A stretch of DNA of 64,000 nucleotides, from positions 1 through 64,000 of the forward strand of contig JAKEET010000070.1 in the NCBI GenBank assembly GCA_022616435.1, read 5' to 3'. The stretch comes from Gemmataceae bacterium (lineage in GTDB: Bacteria > Planctomycetota > Planctomycetia > Gemmatales > Gemmataceae). The notes beneath the pieces are model-generated. The model did no database searches. It saw nothing but the letters and a program-made list of their open reading frames with translations, and was not told the DNA's origin. The position numbers and the translations under genes are program-made. Shown here in pieces: positions 18,765 through 27,354 of the stretch (its first letter is position 1; the number at the start of each line of letters is the position of its first letter).

Positions 18765-20117
18765 CTAGTAGCGGAAGATCATGTCCACGCCGATGCGGAA
18801 GCCTTCCATGTGGCGACTGCCGCCGAGCAAGCTGAATTCGCCGGCCAGGCCGAGCTGGATCGCTTCGCTGAACTTGTAGCGGAAACCCAGGGCCATCGTC
18901 AGGTCGCTGTGGCCGGCGACCGCCATGGAGCCGAAATTGAACAGGTTGGTCCCGTCAAAATCGAACGGCTGTTGCGAGCCGTTCATGGTGTAGCGCGTCC
19001 AGTTGAGCTCGATGAGCGGGTATAGCTTGCCGGCATTCAGGATGTTGTAATCGAGGTGGAACGACGAATACAGGAAGTCCGAGCGCTTCGAATCGATCGA
19101 CAGCGAGTAGCCGGTGGTGTTCATGAAGTTGAACGCGCCGTAGCTCGTCCGCCAGAAGTTCTGCGCGATCGAGAAGTACGGCGAGATCGACCAGTTGCCG
19201 GTGTTCTGCAAGGCATCCGTCGAGCCGGCGGCGATCTCGAAGTTGGCGCCGGCGGCGGCGACGGTCCCGGTGTTGTCGTTGCGGATGAAGGTGAACTTCG
19301 GGCCCAGGTGCAGCTCCGAGAAACCGCTCCCCTCGTCGATCCCCGGGAACCCGCCATCGGGATTGATCCAGGTCCAGCCGAGCTTGTTGATGACCAGCGA
19401 CACATGCTCGGTGAAGGCGACCCGGCCCTGGAGGATGACGAAGAAGTTGTCGCCGCCGGCGAAGACCGGGTTGGTGTCGCGCGTGCTCTGCCAGATGAAG
19501 ATCGGCCGGAACTCGGTCAGCGCGCGCGGGTCTTCGAAGAACACCGGATTGCTGACCGGCGAGATGAAGCTGTCGAAGCAATGATCGCTCTGAAACATCG
19601 CCCGGCCGCCGACGCCGCCGTCGATGGCGTAGGTCATGTCGCTCCAGCAGCGTTTGAACTTGTCGCCCATGCGCGTCCAGAAGCCGCCGAGGTCGGCATT
19701 GCCGACGACGACGCCGCTGTTGTATGCCTCTTCGCCGACGCCAAGCCCGACGGGCCCTGGGGCCGGACCGCCCGGGAACACCGCCGGGCCGCCAAAACCC
19801 GGACCCGGCGGCGGTGGCGGCGGCGGCACATTGACGGGCGGCAGATCGGGGCTCTGGCCGCGCACGAGCGGCCGCGGCGCGCTCAACCGCGCTACGCTCA
19901 GCCGCGCCACCGGAGCGGCGTGGCGAACCTGGGTTTCGGCATCATTCGATTCGGCGTGGCCGGCTTCGGTGTAGATCGGTTGCGGACGGCCCAGCCTGAC
20001 GGGCGCCGCGCTGCGTGCCGAGTGGAGTGTCGGACGCCAGGCGAGCTCCTGCGCCGCGGCACTGCTGGTCCATAGCGCCACCGCCAAACCGACACTGCCG
20101 AACAGAAAAGAGCGCAT
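18765..20117 (-). CDS. Outer-membrane beta-barrel protein with Pro-rich N-terminal region
   Basis: A 450-residue exported protein. A signal peptide (VGLAVALWTSSAAAQ) precedes a low-complexity region at about 30-130 containing polyproline (PPPPPPPGPGFGG). From about 140 to the C-terminus the sequence alternates polar and aromatic residues as a transmembrane beta-barrel and ends in MIFRY, an aromatic C-terminus of the kind recognised by the Bam machinery. No enzyme motif is visible. It may be a porin or structural barrel. A GGAGGA ribosome-binding site precedes the start. A perfect palindrome lies 34 bases upstream of the start codon. Confidence 0.75.
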   Translation of the reverse strand: MRSFLFGSVGLAVALWTSSAAAQELAWRPTLHSARSAAPVRLGRPQPIYTEAGHAESNDAETQVRHAAPVARLSVARLSAPRPLVRGQSPDLPPVNVPPPPPPPGPGFGGPAVFPGGPAPGPVGLGVGEEAYNSGVVVGNADLGGFWTRMGDKFKRCWSDMTYAIDGGVGGRAMFQSDHCFDSFISPVSNPVFFEDPRALTEFRPIFIWQSTRDTNPVFAGGDNFFVILQGRVAFTEHVSLVINKLGWTWINPDGGFPGIDEGSGFSELHLGPKFTFIRNDNTGTVAAAGANFEIAAGSTDALQNTGNWSISPYFSIAQNFWRTSYGAFNFMNTTGYSLSIDSKRSDFLYSSFHLDYNILNAGKLYPLIELNWTRYTMNGSQQPFDFDGTNLFNFGSMAVAGHSDLTMALGFRYKFSEAIQLGLAGEFSLLGGSRHMEGFRIGVDMIFRY

Positions 20118-20151
20118 CCTGGCATTCCTCCGCGGGCGACATCGTGCCGCC

Positions 20152-20168
20152 GTCGGGACCGTCCCGAC
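20152..20168 (-). promoter_or_regulatory. Perfect 8-1-8 palindrome upstream of a barrel-protein gene
   Basis: GTCGGGAC-C-GTCCCGAC lies 34 bases ahead of the start codon of the minus-strand outer-membrane gene. It could be an operator for a dimeric repressor or a small hairpin in the 5' leader. No promoter boxes could be fixed around it. The rest of the 300-base gap to the next gene (20169-20416) holds nothing I can identify. Confidence 0.4.
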
Positions 20169-20416
20169 ATCGCAAGTCTGGACGGTCTCCTATTCCGTTT
20201 CGACCGGCTGCGCCGGCTGTGAATAGCGGAACGTTCGCGGCCGCCGCCGGCCGGGGCAGGCAGCCAAGGAGCAATCCGTACAGCCGGAAAAGATGGAAAG
20301 GTTTGCCAACCCTAGTAGCCGGCCCATCGAAGGCCATAGGATGTTGTTGAAAGATGTCCAACGCTTGACTCTTGCAAGACTATCGGCGGGCCTGTCGTTT
20401 CACAGCGGAGCGAACC

Positions 20417-22879
20417 ATGTCCGAAGCCAACGCGCCTGCCGGAACCGATGCGGCTCCACCGGCCACGAAACCGCCCGGCCGCCTGATCGGCATCCTGGGC
20501 ATGCTGCTGGGCGCCTTCGCGCTGGCCGCTCCCATGCTCCCGGGGCGGCTGGCCTTCCCGGTCCTCGGGTTGCTCATCCTCGCGGTCGGCTTGCTGCAGA
20601 ACATCACCGGCTTCGGCTTGACGAATGCGGCCAGGTCCGGCGCCTGGTTCTCGCGCGGCGGCTCGTCCGTCATCACCGGGCTGCTGCTCATGATCATGCC
20701 CAAGCTGACCTTCGCGGGCCTGGCGATCCTCTTGGGGTTGTCGTGGAGCCTGAGCGGGATCGCCGCGATTGCGGCCGCGGCGCGCGACCGCAGTGAGGTC
20801 GATTGGATCTGGCGGCTGATCGACGGCGTCGTCAATGTCGTCCTCGGCCTGGCGATCATGCTGCAATGGCCGGTGGAGGGGATTGTCTCGGTCGGCGTCT
20901 TCGTGGGATTGCGATATCTCTCGGCGGGTTGGTCCGCGCTCGTGGGAGCGCCATCCATCCAGGCTCCCGCCAGTTCCGAAGAGGCCCTGGGGCTGCATCC
21001 GGACGAGCGCCTTGGCCTGGCGTCCCATCCGTATTTCGCGAGCCTGCGTGAACGGCTCATCAGCGAAGAACAGGTGCGCCTCCGCAGCGACCGCGGCTGG
21101 CGCTGGCTCTTCCTGATCACGCTGTTCTTCATCCATGCCGCCCGCATGGACACCGACTGGAACGTGGTCGGCCTGCTCTCGCCGGCCGGCGCCGTGATCG
21201 GCGACGCGGCGCTGGCCATCGTCCTGGCCTATGCCCTGGTGGCGCCCGTGGCGGTAAGCTGGCGCAACCTGACCCGCGGCGTCGAACGCCGCGCGTGGCA
21301 TCGATACCTGGCGGCGCTCGACAGCGGCGCCGTGCCGGGCCTCCGTTCGCGCCTGGTTCAGGGGTGGTTGACGGGGCGTCTGCGCGCGGCGTGGCGAAGG
21401 CAGCATACGCAAGGCTCACCCACGGCGGCCCTCGGTTGGGGACTGCAAACCGGACTGCCGCTGGCCGCCATTCTCGCGGCCGTGACCCCGCTCTGGGGCG
21501 TGAGCTGGTTCTTCAACACCGAAACCTGGGTCACGGGGGCCTGGGAAATGTGGGCCGAGCGACGCACCGACACCTGGCGCGCGGCGATGGTGCAGGCGAT
21601 CGAGAAGGAATACGGCGACGCCGCGGCCACGTCGAACCTCCTGCGCGTGACTCCGGAAGGCGTGGCCGGCGCGAAGGACTTCAGCTTCATCGTGATCGGC
21701 GACACCGGCGAGGGGGACGCCTCGCAGCACATCCTGCGCGATCAGTTGCTGCTCCTGGGTCAGAAGCCGGAGGTCAAGTTCCTGGTGGTGTCGTCCGACG
21801 TGATCTACCCCTCGGGCGCGATGAAGGACTACGAGCCGAAGTTCTATCTGCCGTTCAAGGGGTTTCACAAGCCGATCTACGCGCTGCCCGGCAATCACGA
21901 CTGGTACGACGCCCTGGAATCCTTCACCGCGAACTTTCTGGAGCCGAAGGCGGCACGCGCCGCCCTCCGCGCTCGGCTGGAAGTCGATCTGCACCTGACC
22001 ACGACGACCGAGACGCGCGCCGACCAGATGATTCAGTCCGCGGAGCGCTTGCGCCGTGAGTATCAGATCCGCGCCGCCCTGCAACGCAGTCCGTACTTCG
22101 AGGTTCACGCCGAGGCATTCTCGCTGGTGGTCGCCGACACGGGCATCCAGCGGCGTCTCGATGACGCCCAGTTTCAATGGCTGGACAAGGCGCTGGCGCG
22201 GGCCGGTTCCAACTTCAAGATGGTGCTGCTCGGCCATCCGATCTACGTGGCGGGCCGCTACCAGGGAACGGATGACGAGGATTTCGCACGGGTCCATCAC
22301 TTGCTGCAAGAGCACGCCGTCCAGGTGGTCATGGCAGGCGACACGCACGATTTCGAGTATTACAAGGAACTCTACGAGCAGGACGGCCACGCGAAGGACG
22401 TCCGGGGAACGGCAGGCCAGGAGCGTTCGATGTACCACTTCGTCAACGGCGGCGGCGGGGCGTACCTCAGCATCGGCACGGCGCTCGACTGGCCCAACGA
22501 GCCGCCGGTCGGGGAGTGCGGTTTCTATCCGCGTGCCGACGCGCTCATCGCCAGCCTGGACGCCAACACGCCCCTGTGGAAACGCCCGCTCTGGACCTGG
22601 GTGAAGCGCTTCAAGGCCTGGCCCTCGTCCCCGGAACTGGTGGCCTCGGCCTTCGACTACGACCACGCCCCGTTCTTTCAAAGCTTCATGGAAGTGCGCG
22701 TCGAAGGGTCCGCCAACCGGGTCCGCTTCCGGCTCTACGGGGCCAACGGCCGCCTGCGCTGGCGCGACCTGCATGTCCACGGCGACCGTATTCCCAGCGG
22801 CCAGGCCGCGGATGAGCCGGTGGAGTTCGCGTTTCCCTTGCGTGATTCGGCAGCAAGAAGGGAAGATGACGACCAATGA
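20417..22879 (+). CDS. HdeD-like membrane domain fused to a calcineurin-type metallophosphatase
   Basis: An 820-residue fusion. Residues about 20-175 contain six short hydrophobic helices of the HdeD/DUF308 acid-resistance type (GILGMLLGAFALAAPML, ITGLLLMIMPKLTFAGLAIL). Two further membrane segments occur at about 220-275 and 345-380. From about 420 a metallophosphoesterase domain starts: FIVIGDTGEGD, VVSSDVIYPSG, LPGNHDWYD, LLGHPIY and MAGDTHDFEYY, matching the metal-binding Asp/Asn/His set. The domain order places the phosphatase after the last helix. The start at 20417 has a GGAG upstream. The function is unknown; it may hydrolyse a phosphate ester at the membrane. The stop codon coincides with the start of a repeat element. 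Confidence 0.8.
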   Translation: MSEANAPAGTDAAPPATKPPGRLIGILGMLLGAFALAAPMLPGRLAFPVLGLLILAVGLLQNITGFGLTNAARSGAWFSRGGSSVITGLLLMIMPKLTFAGLAILLGLSWSLSGIAAIAAAARDRSEVDWIWRLIDGVVNVVLGLAIMLQWPVEGIVSVGVFVGLRYLSAGWSALVGAPSIQAPASSEEALGLHPDERLGLASHPYFASLRERLISEEQVRLRSDRGWRWLFLITLFFIHAARMDTDWNVVGLLSPAGAVIGDAALAIVLAYALVAPVAVSWRNLTRGVERRAWHRYLAALDSGAVPGLRSRLVQGWLTGRLRAAWRRQHTQGSPTAALGWGLQTGLPLAAILAAVTPLWGVSWFFNTETWVTGAWEMWAERRTDTWRAAMVQAIEKEYGDAAATSNLLRVTPEGVAGAKDFSFIVIGDTGEGDASQHILRDQLLLLGQKPEVKFLVVSSDVIYPSGAMKDYEPKFYLPFKGFHKPIYALPGNHDWYDALESFTANFLEPKAARAALRARLEVDLHLTTTTETRADQMIQSAERLRREYQIRAALQRSPYFEVHAEAFSLVVADTGIQRRLDDAQFQWLDKALARAGSNFKMVLLGHPIYVAGRYQGTDDEDFARVHHLLQEHAVQVVMAGDTHDFEYYKELYEQDGHAKDVRGTAGQERSMYHFVNGGGGAYLSIGTALDWPNEPPVGECGFYPRADALIASLDANTPLWKRPLWTWVKRFKAWPSSPELVASAFDYDHAPFFQSFMEVRVEGSANRVRFRLYGANGRLRWRDLHVHGDRIPSGQAADEPVEFAFPLRDSAARREDDDQ

Positions 22880-22978
22880 GCGTGCGCGATTCCGCTGCAC
22901 CAACCCGAAGCGTAAGCGAGGGGAGTTGGTTGGGGCTTGCTCACGCGTCGCGCTGGTGCAGCGAAATTGCGCACGCTG
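22879..22978. repeat. Dispersed palindromic element, copy A
   Basis: The left arm (about 22879-22920) carries GATTCCGCTGCACCAACCCG followed by AAGCGTAAGCGAG; an imperfect inverted copy lies at about 22937-22978. The element begins on the last base of the upstream gene's TGA stop and runs to just before the ribosome-binding site of the GDPD gene. Related copies are at 52423-52517 and 53468-53557, with single arms at 23880-23904 and about 34249-34270. Confidence 0.8.
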
Positions 22979-23014
22979 AACGACAATCTGGCGCCGTTCT
23001 CGGAGGAAAAAGTC

Positions 23015-23833
23015 ATGCCTGTCGCCGCGATCCTGTCCTGTGCTCTGTCATCCGCCGCCGCGGAGTCCGGCCGGCCGGTCGAGATCATCGCCCATCGCGG
23101 CGCCTCGCATGACGCGCCGGAGAACACCGTGGCCGCGCTCAAGCTGGCGTGGGACCAGCGGGCCGACGCCGGCGAGTTCGACGTGATGCTGTCGAAGGAC
23201 GGCCGGATCGTCGCGATCCACGACGCCGACACCAAGCGCGTGGCCGGCGTGGACAGGAAGGTCGTCGATCAGACGCTGGACGAGCTGCGCCGGCTGGACG
23301 TCGGCGCCTGGAAGGGCAAGAAATTCGCCGGCGAGCGCATCCCGACCCTGGACGAGATGCTGGCCACGGTGCCGCCGGGCAAGCGGGTCTTCATCGAAGT
23401 GAAGTGCGGCCCCGAGATCATGCCGGAGCTGGATCGCGTCCTTCGTGCGTCCCGGCTCAAACCCGAACAGGTCGTGGTGATCAGCTTCCACGCCGACGTG
23501 GTCGCGGCGTCGAAAAAGGCGCGGCCCGACCTGGAAGCCTGCTGGGTCGTCAGCCTCAAGCCGGCCAAGGGCAAGAAGCTGCCCACCGGCGAAGAGCTGA
23601 TCGCCACCGCCGCGGCCATTCGCGCCGACGGCCTGGACCTGTCCGCGTCGAAAGCCCTTGACGAGACCTTCGCCCGCAAAGTCAAGAAAGCCCGCCTCAA
23701 ACTCTACGTCTGGACGGTGAACGAGCTGCCGCTGGCGCGGCGGATGATCGAGATCGGCGTCGACGGCATCACCACCGACCGGCCGGCGTGGCTGCGTGAG
23801 GAGTTGGGGATGAAGACGCGGCCGCAGGAATAG
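23015..23833 (+). CDS. Glycerophosphodiester phosphodiesterase family protein
   Basis: A 272-residue TIM-barrel phosphodiesterase. The catalytic HRGASHDAPENT motif is at about residues 26-37 and the metal-binding EFDVMLSKDG follows, with the catalytic His in VAIHDAD. A late strand, YVWTVNELPLARRMIEIGVDGITTD, matches the family's C-terminal motif. It hydrolyses glycerophosphodiesters to glycerol-3-phosphate plus an alcohol, in phospholipid turnover. A short N-terminal segment (about 20 residues, SCALSSAAAES) looks like a signal peptide, so it probably acts outside the cytoplasm. GGAGG at 23002-23006 fixes the start at 23015. Confidence 0.88.
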   Translation: MPVAAILSCALSSAAAESGRPVEIIAHRGASHDAPENTVAALKLAWDQRADAGEFDVMLSKDGRIVAIHDADTKRVAGVDRKVVDQTLDELRRLDVGAWKGKKFAGERIPTLDEMLATVPPGKRVFIEVKCGPEIMPELDRVLRASRLKPEQVVVISFHADVVAASKKARPDLEACWVVSLKPAKGKKLPTGEELIATAAAIRADGLDLSASKALDETFARKVKKARLKLYVWTVNELPLARRMIEIGVDGITTDRPAWLREELGMKTRPQE

Positions 23834-23879
23834 CACCGCCCATCTTCGAAGGCGCAGCCGGCTGGTTTCCGCCGACGTT

Positions 23880-23904
23880 CGCTTACGCTTCGGGTTGGTG
23901 CAGA
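23880..23904. repeat. Single arm of the dispersed palindromic element
   Basis: Bases here read CGCTTACGCTTCGGGTTGGTGCAG over about 24 bases, the right-arm sequence of the repeat found at 22879, 52423 and 53468. No matching left arm is seen upstream, so it is a solo or decayed copy in the gap between the convergent GDPD and isochorismatase-like genes. Confidence 0.6.
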
Positions 23905-23959
23905 GAATAATGGACGGCTATATAGACCAGGACAGGTCCGCCACGACTATTGCGTCAGT

Positions 23960-24850
23960 TCACATCCCCTTGAACCGGAACGCCTTGCCGCCAATGATCT
24001 GATCGCTCGTCATCGTGGGGCACACGAACTTCTCGATGTGCTCGACGATCAGTTCCGTCCCTTTGAAGTGGCTGACGTACGGCGGCATCTTCGGGTTGTA
24101 CATGGTGTCGGTCATGTCGCGCATCAGGACCACGTTCTTACCGTTCTTGGCCATCTGCCGCAGGCCGAACGGCCGGCCCAGGACGCACATGTTGGTGTGG
24201 ACGCCGACGAGGATGACATTGTCGATGCCGCGGCTGGACAGCAGGTTCCAGATCTCGACGCCGGAGTCGCTGATGGCGTCGTTATCGCGGATGGTGATGC
24301 CGTCATGCTGGCGCTTCCACGGCGCCCGCGGGTTTAGGCCCTTCGCCTTGAGTTTGGCGTGCCACTCTTCGTGTTCCTTCGGGTCGTCATCCTCGCCGCC
24401 GTCCGACTGGTCGATGGGATACTTCCCTTTTTCCTCGGCGGGGATCTTGTAGCACCACTTGTCGATGTCCACCGGCAGATTCTTCGCTTTGGGCGCGGCC
24501 ATCGCCAGCTTGCGGCCGGGATGGTCCTTGTAGGGCTCCATGCAGCTCGACGGCGCGTGGATGATGAGCACGCCCTGGCCGCGCGCCTTTTCCAGCACCT
24601 GGTTCATGCGCGGCACCATCTCGTCGAGCCGGCGAACCGCGTTGAGGCAGTGATGCGCGTCCCAGACGTCGCAGACGATGATGGCGGTTTGGGAGGGCCT
24701 CCACTCGGCCACCTTCATTCGGGTTTCAATCAAGTCTCCTTCTCTGAGCACGCGATAACGGAGCTGGAGCTTGAGGAGGTCCGCGTCGCCGGCGTGTAGT
24801 GCAACGGATGCTACAAGGCTGACGATGCCAGCTAGGGTAATGCGTTTCAT
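23960..24850 (-). CDS. Secreted isochorismatase-like cysteine hydrolase
   Basis: A 296-residue exported alpha/beta hydrolase of the isochorismatase/nicotinamidase superfamily. A signal peptide (GIVSLVASVALHAG) is followed by the first strand with catalytic Asp (AIIVCDVWDAHHC), a middle insertion rich in Lys/Asp, and the nucleophile Cys in LVGVHTNMCVLGRPFGLRQM. The superfamily hydrolyses amides or enol ethers with an Asp-Lys-Cys triad; the substrate here is unknown. Export is unusual for nicotinamidase-type enzymes but common among planctomycete relatives. A moderate AGGA ribosome-binding site precedes the start. It shows no operon partners. Confidence 0.8.
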   Translation of the reverse strand: MKRITLAGIVSLVASVALHAGDADLLKLQLRYRVLREGDLIETRMKVAEWRPSQTAIIVCDVWDAHHCLNAVRRLDEMVPRMNQVLEKARGQGVLIIHAPSSCMEPYKDHPGRKLAMAAPKAKNLPVDIDKWCYKIPAEEKGKYPIDQSDGGEDDDPKEHEEWHAKLKAKGLNPRAPWKRQHDGITIRDNDAISDSGVEIWNLLSSRGIDNVILVGVHTNMCVLGRPFGLRQMAKNGKNVVLMRDMTDTMYNPKMPPYVSHFKGTELIVEHIEKFVCPTMTSDQIIGGKAFRFKGM

Positions 24851-24935
24851 GTTGAATCTCGATTCCTGGAAGGGAGCGATGCGGACATCCTACGCTAACC
24901 GAGAATCGCGCCGGGTTCAAGCGGTTGTTTCCGTA

Positions 24936-24985
24936 GACGAAGCGGCTCGCTTCGTCGCGGCCCGGACGAAGCGAGCCGCTTCGTC
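24936..24985. repeat. Perfect 21-base inverted repeat of self-complementary units
   Basis: GACGAAGCGGCTCGCTTCGTC at 24936-24956 is matched exactly in reverse complement at 24965-24985, with an 8-base loop. Each arm is also nearly a palindrome in itself (GACGAAGC/GCTTCGTC), so alternative hairpins are possible. It sits between the start of the hydrolase gene and the end of the LRR gene, both on the minus strand, where it could terminate or attenuate transcription without a U tract. Confidence 0.8.
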
Positions 24986-24996
24986 GACGATGGGCG

Positions 24997-25932
24997 TCAT
25001 TTGCCGTTGACGCCGAAGACGCGGACGCCGGCCTTCTTCAGGGCGGGGATCTGGTTGCCGCGCGCGTCCGCGGACAGCGGGTTGCCTTCCAGGTACACGT
25101 GCAGAAACGGCGCGAACCGCTTCGGCCCGGCGGCGTCCTTCGCGGCGGCCGCGACCAGCGGCTTCAAATCCGCGATCTTGTTCTTGTCGAGCATCAACAG
25201 CCGCAGCTCGGTGTGATTGGCCAAGGGGGCCAGCGACTCGATCTGGTTCTCGTCCAGTTCGAGGGTCGAGAGCCGCGTCAGCTTGGCGACGGGGCCGATG
25301 TCCTTGAGCTGGTTCTTCGCCAGGTACAGGGACCAGAGCCGCTCGAGCCCGGCAACCGGGCCGATGTCCTTCACTCGGTTGCCGGACAGGTACAGCGAGG
25401 TGAGACGATCGAGGCCCTTGAGCGGCGCGATGTTGGCGATCTGGTTGTGGGACAGCTCCAGGAATTGCAGGGTGGCCAGGCCGGCGAGCGGGGCGACGTC
25501 GTTGATGCGGTTCTTGGCCAGGTCGAGCGACTGCAAGTTGTTCAGGTCCTTCAGGGGCTTGACGTCGGTGACCAGGTTGTTGGTGAGCCGCAAGAGCGCC
25601 AGGTTCTTGCACTTCTCCAAGCCGGTCAAGTCCTTGATGCCTTTCCCTTGGGCGTCGAGGACGTAGACGCGGGCCAGCTTGTCGTCGTTGAGATCGCCCT
25701 TGGCCTCGAAGATGACCGCGCGAATGGCGGCTTCGAGGTTCTTGTCGGGAACCAGTGGCTTCGCCTGCGGTTTGGCCTCTTTCTTCTGCTCCTTCTTGTC
25801 CTTCTTCTTCTCCTGCTTCTTCTCTTGCTTCTTGTCTTGCTTCTTCTCCTGCGCGGTGGACGACAGGGTCCAGACCGGCCAGAGCATGGCCAGGGCCGCG
25901 AGCAGGGACCAAGACACGGAACGTGACGTCAT
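24997..25932 (-). CDS. Secreted leucine-rich repeat protein (internalin-like)
   Basis: A 311-residue exported protein. A signal peptide (LLAALAMLWPVWTLSSTAQ) is followed by a highly charged Lys/Gln/Glu region at about 28-62 (repeats of KKQEKK), then about eight 22-residue leucine-rich repeats from residue 85 to 270, each of the form LxxLxLxxNxIxDIxPLxxL as in ITNLKNLSLS-type bacterial LRRs. The tail (about 275-311) caps the solenoid. LRR proteins bind other proteins; the ligand is unknown. GGGAGA lies just before the start at 25932, which excludes an in-frame Met 32 residues upstream. It is transcribed toward the hydrolase gene with an inverted repeat between. Confidence 0.85.
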   Translation of the reverse strand: MTSRSVSWSLLAALAMLWPVWTLSSTAQEKKQDKKQEKKQEKKKDKKEQKKEAKPQAKPLVPDKNLEAAIRAVIFEAKGDLNDDKLARVYVLDAQGKGIKDLTGLEKCKNLALLRLTNNLVTDVKPLKDLNNLQSLDLAKNRINDVAPLAGLATLQFLELSHNQIANIAPLKGLDRLTSLYLSGNRVKDIGPVAGLERLWSLYLAKNQLKDIGPVAKLTRLSTLELDENQIESLAPLANHTELRLLMLDKNKIADLKPLVAAAAKDAAGPKRFAPFLHVYLEGNPLSADARGNQIPALKKAGVRVFGVNGK

Positions 25933-26171
25933 GGCGATGATCTCCCGGAAGTCGCAGCGCGTGTTGCTGTTTCTGGTATGATCCGCGGCCTGGGCCGTCA
26001 AGAATGGCGAAGCGTTCGGGCGCGACATTGGGGAAGGCGGGGAAGGCGAACGAGGCGTTGCGAAATGACGAAACGCCGCGCGCCTTGAGCGAACGGATCG
26101 CCGAGGCGATCGCGCTCAGTCAAGACACGCGGCGAACAGAGCGGGGGCGAGGGCGGAACTGGGGCGAATGT

Positions 26172-26375
26172 TTACAGCTTGTTCGGGGCCTGCTTCAATT
26201 GCTCCGCCTGGGGCTGAGGCGCAACGCCGTTCACGGGCGCCCTGAACCAGGACGCCCGGGCGGCGCATGGATCTTCTTCGAGATCGCAATCGCACACGCC
26301 GGCAGTGTGATGGCAGCCCGCCAAGCCGCAGACGAAGCCCGCGACCGCCGCGAGCGAGTAGAAGAATCGACGCAT
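26172..26375 (-). CDS. Small lipoprotein
   Basis: A 67-residue protein with Arg-Arg, a hydrophobic stretch (FFYSLAAVAGFVCGLAGC) and a lipobox LAGC at about residues 17-20, so lipidation at Cys20 is likely. The mature part is short and carries Cys-Asp pairs (CDCDLEED) and a Pro/Gln/Lys tail. No domain is recognised. AAGGAAAGGG precedes the start. It would be anchored in the inner or outer membrane; function unknown. Bases 25933-26171 on its 3' side contain no gene that I can support. Confidence 0.7.
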   Translation of the reverse strand: MRRFFYSLAAVAGFVCGLAGCHHTAGVCDCDLEEDPCAARASWFRAPVNGVAPQPQAEQLKQAPNKL

Positions 26376-26604
26376 GGGGTTCCCTTTCCTTGGCCGAAGT
26401 CCAGCGTTGGGTCGTTGCCGGGATGCGCTCGGTTCGAGGCCGCGAACCGACCATCGCCGACCTGTAAGCCTTATTCTCATCGTCCTGGGCACTTCCCGCG
26501 CTTGAGGGATTTTCGACAGAACCGACAGCGTCGCCAAACTCCCTAGGCCGCGCCGAATCGCTACAAGCCGTAGGTAGATTTCCATCAATCGCTACAATCG
26601 CAGC

Positions 26605-27327
26605 ATGGACGCGATCCTCTTGGCGGCGGGGTTGGGAACGCGGCTGCGGCCGCATACGGCTTCGACACCCAAACCGCTGCTGCCCGTGCAGGGCCGGCCG
26701 ATCCTCGATTGGATCCTGGGCGCGTTGCCGGCCGGCGTGACGCGCATCATCGTGGTGACCCACTACCTGGGCGAGCAGATCGAGCAGTATTTGCGCGGCC
26801 AGCAGCGCTTCCGTGACTGGACCGTGGTGCCGCAAGGCGACCCGCGCGGCACCGGCGATGCGCTGCGGCGCTGCCGGTCGGCCGTCCAATCGGAAACGCT
26901 TCTGTGCCTCAACGGCGATGATCTGTTCGGCGCCGCCGACCTGGCGCGGCTGGCCGCCTGCCCGGCGGGCGTCATCGTCCATCCGGTCGACGAGCCCAAG
27001 AGGTTCGGGATTGCGTTTCTGAAAGAGGATGGGACGCTGGAAAAACTCGTGGAGAAGCCCGATCTCCCCGGCCCGCGCCTGGCCAACACCGGGGCCTATG
27101 TCTTTCCGCGAAGCGTCTTCGACTTGACGATTCAGCTATCGCCGCGCGGCGAATTCGAGATCACCGACTACGTCAGCCAGCTCGCCGCCCGCGCCCCGTT
27201 CCACGTGGTCCGGGCCTCCTTCTGGTTTCCGATCGGCACCGTCGAGGCGTGGAACCAGGCGCAGACGCTCGATTTGAAGTCAGTATCATTGCAGACTTCA
27301 GATTGCAGATTTGAAGATGCAATCTGA
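26605..27327 (+). CDS. Nucleotidyltransferase (sugar-1-phosphate, GlmU/RfbA-like)
   Basis: A 240-residue NTP_transferase. The N-terminus carries the signature AILLAAGLGTRLRPHT and the PKPLLPVQGRP segment; LLCLNGDDLF supplies the metal-binding Asp and KLVEKPD the sugar-phosphate-binding Lys. The reaction is NTP + sugar-1-phosphate giving NDP-sugar and pyrophosphate, for cell envelope or polysaccharide synthesis. The sugar cannot be told; mannose or glucose types are closest. The protein lacks the left-handed beta-helix acyltransferase of GlmU, so it is a stand-alone enzyme. The last dozen residues (TSDCRFEDAI) are encoded by a repeat, which suggests a modified C-terminus. Confidence 0.85.
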   Translation: MDAILLAAGLGTRLRPHTASTPKPLLPVQGRPILDWILGALPAGVTRIIVVTHYLGEQIEQYLRGQQRFRDWTVVPQGDPRGTGDALRRCRSAVQSETLLCLNGDDLFGAADLARLAACPAGVIVHPVDEPKRFGIAFLKEDGTLEKLVEKPDLPGPRLANTGAYVFPRSVFDLTIQLSPRGEFEITDYVSQLAARAPFHVVRASFWFPIGTVEAWNQAQTLDLKSVSLQTSDCRFEDAI

Positions 27328-27354
27328 AATCTGCGATCTGCAATCTGCAATCTA
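27288..27354. repeat. CAGATTGCAGATT-type inverted repeat at convergent gene ends
   Basis: The left side has ATTGCAGACTTCAGATTGCA (27288-27307) and the right side has ATCTGCAATCTGCAATCT with an AATCTGAAATCTGCGATC stretch before it, giving an imperfect palindrome. It supplies the end of the nucleotidyltransferase and abuts the stop of the convergent phosphatase gene. Confidence 0.65.

Noticed and set aside
26004-26171. Plus-strand frame starting near 26004 that opens with MAKRSGATLGKAGK
   Set aside because: Upstream part lies in an intergenic gap and the rest is antisense to the small lipoprotein; no ribosome-binding site and no domain.
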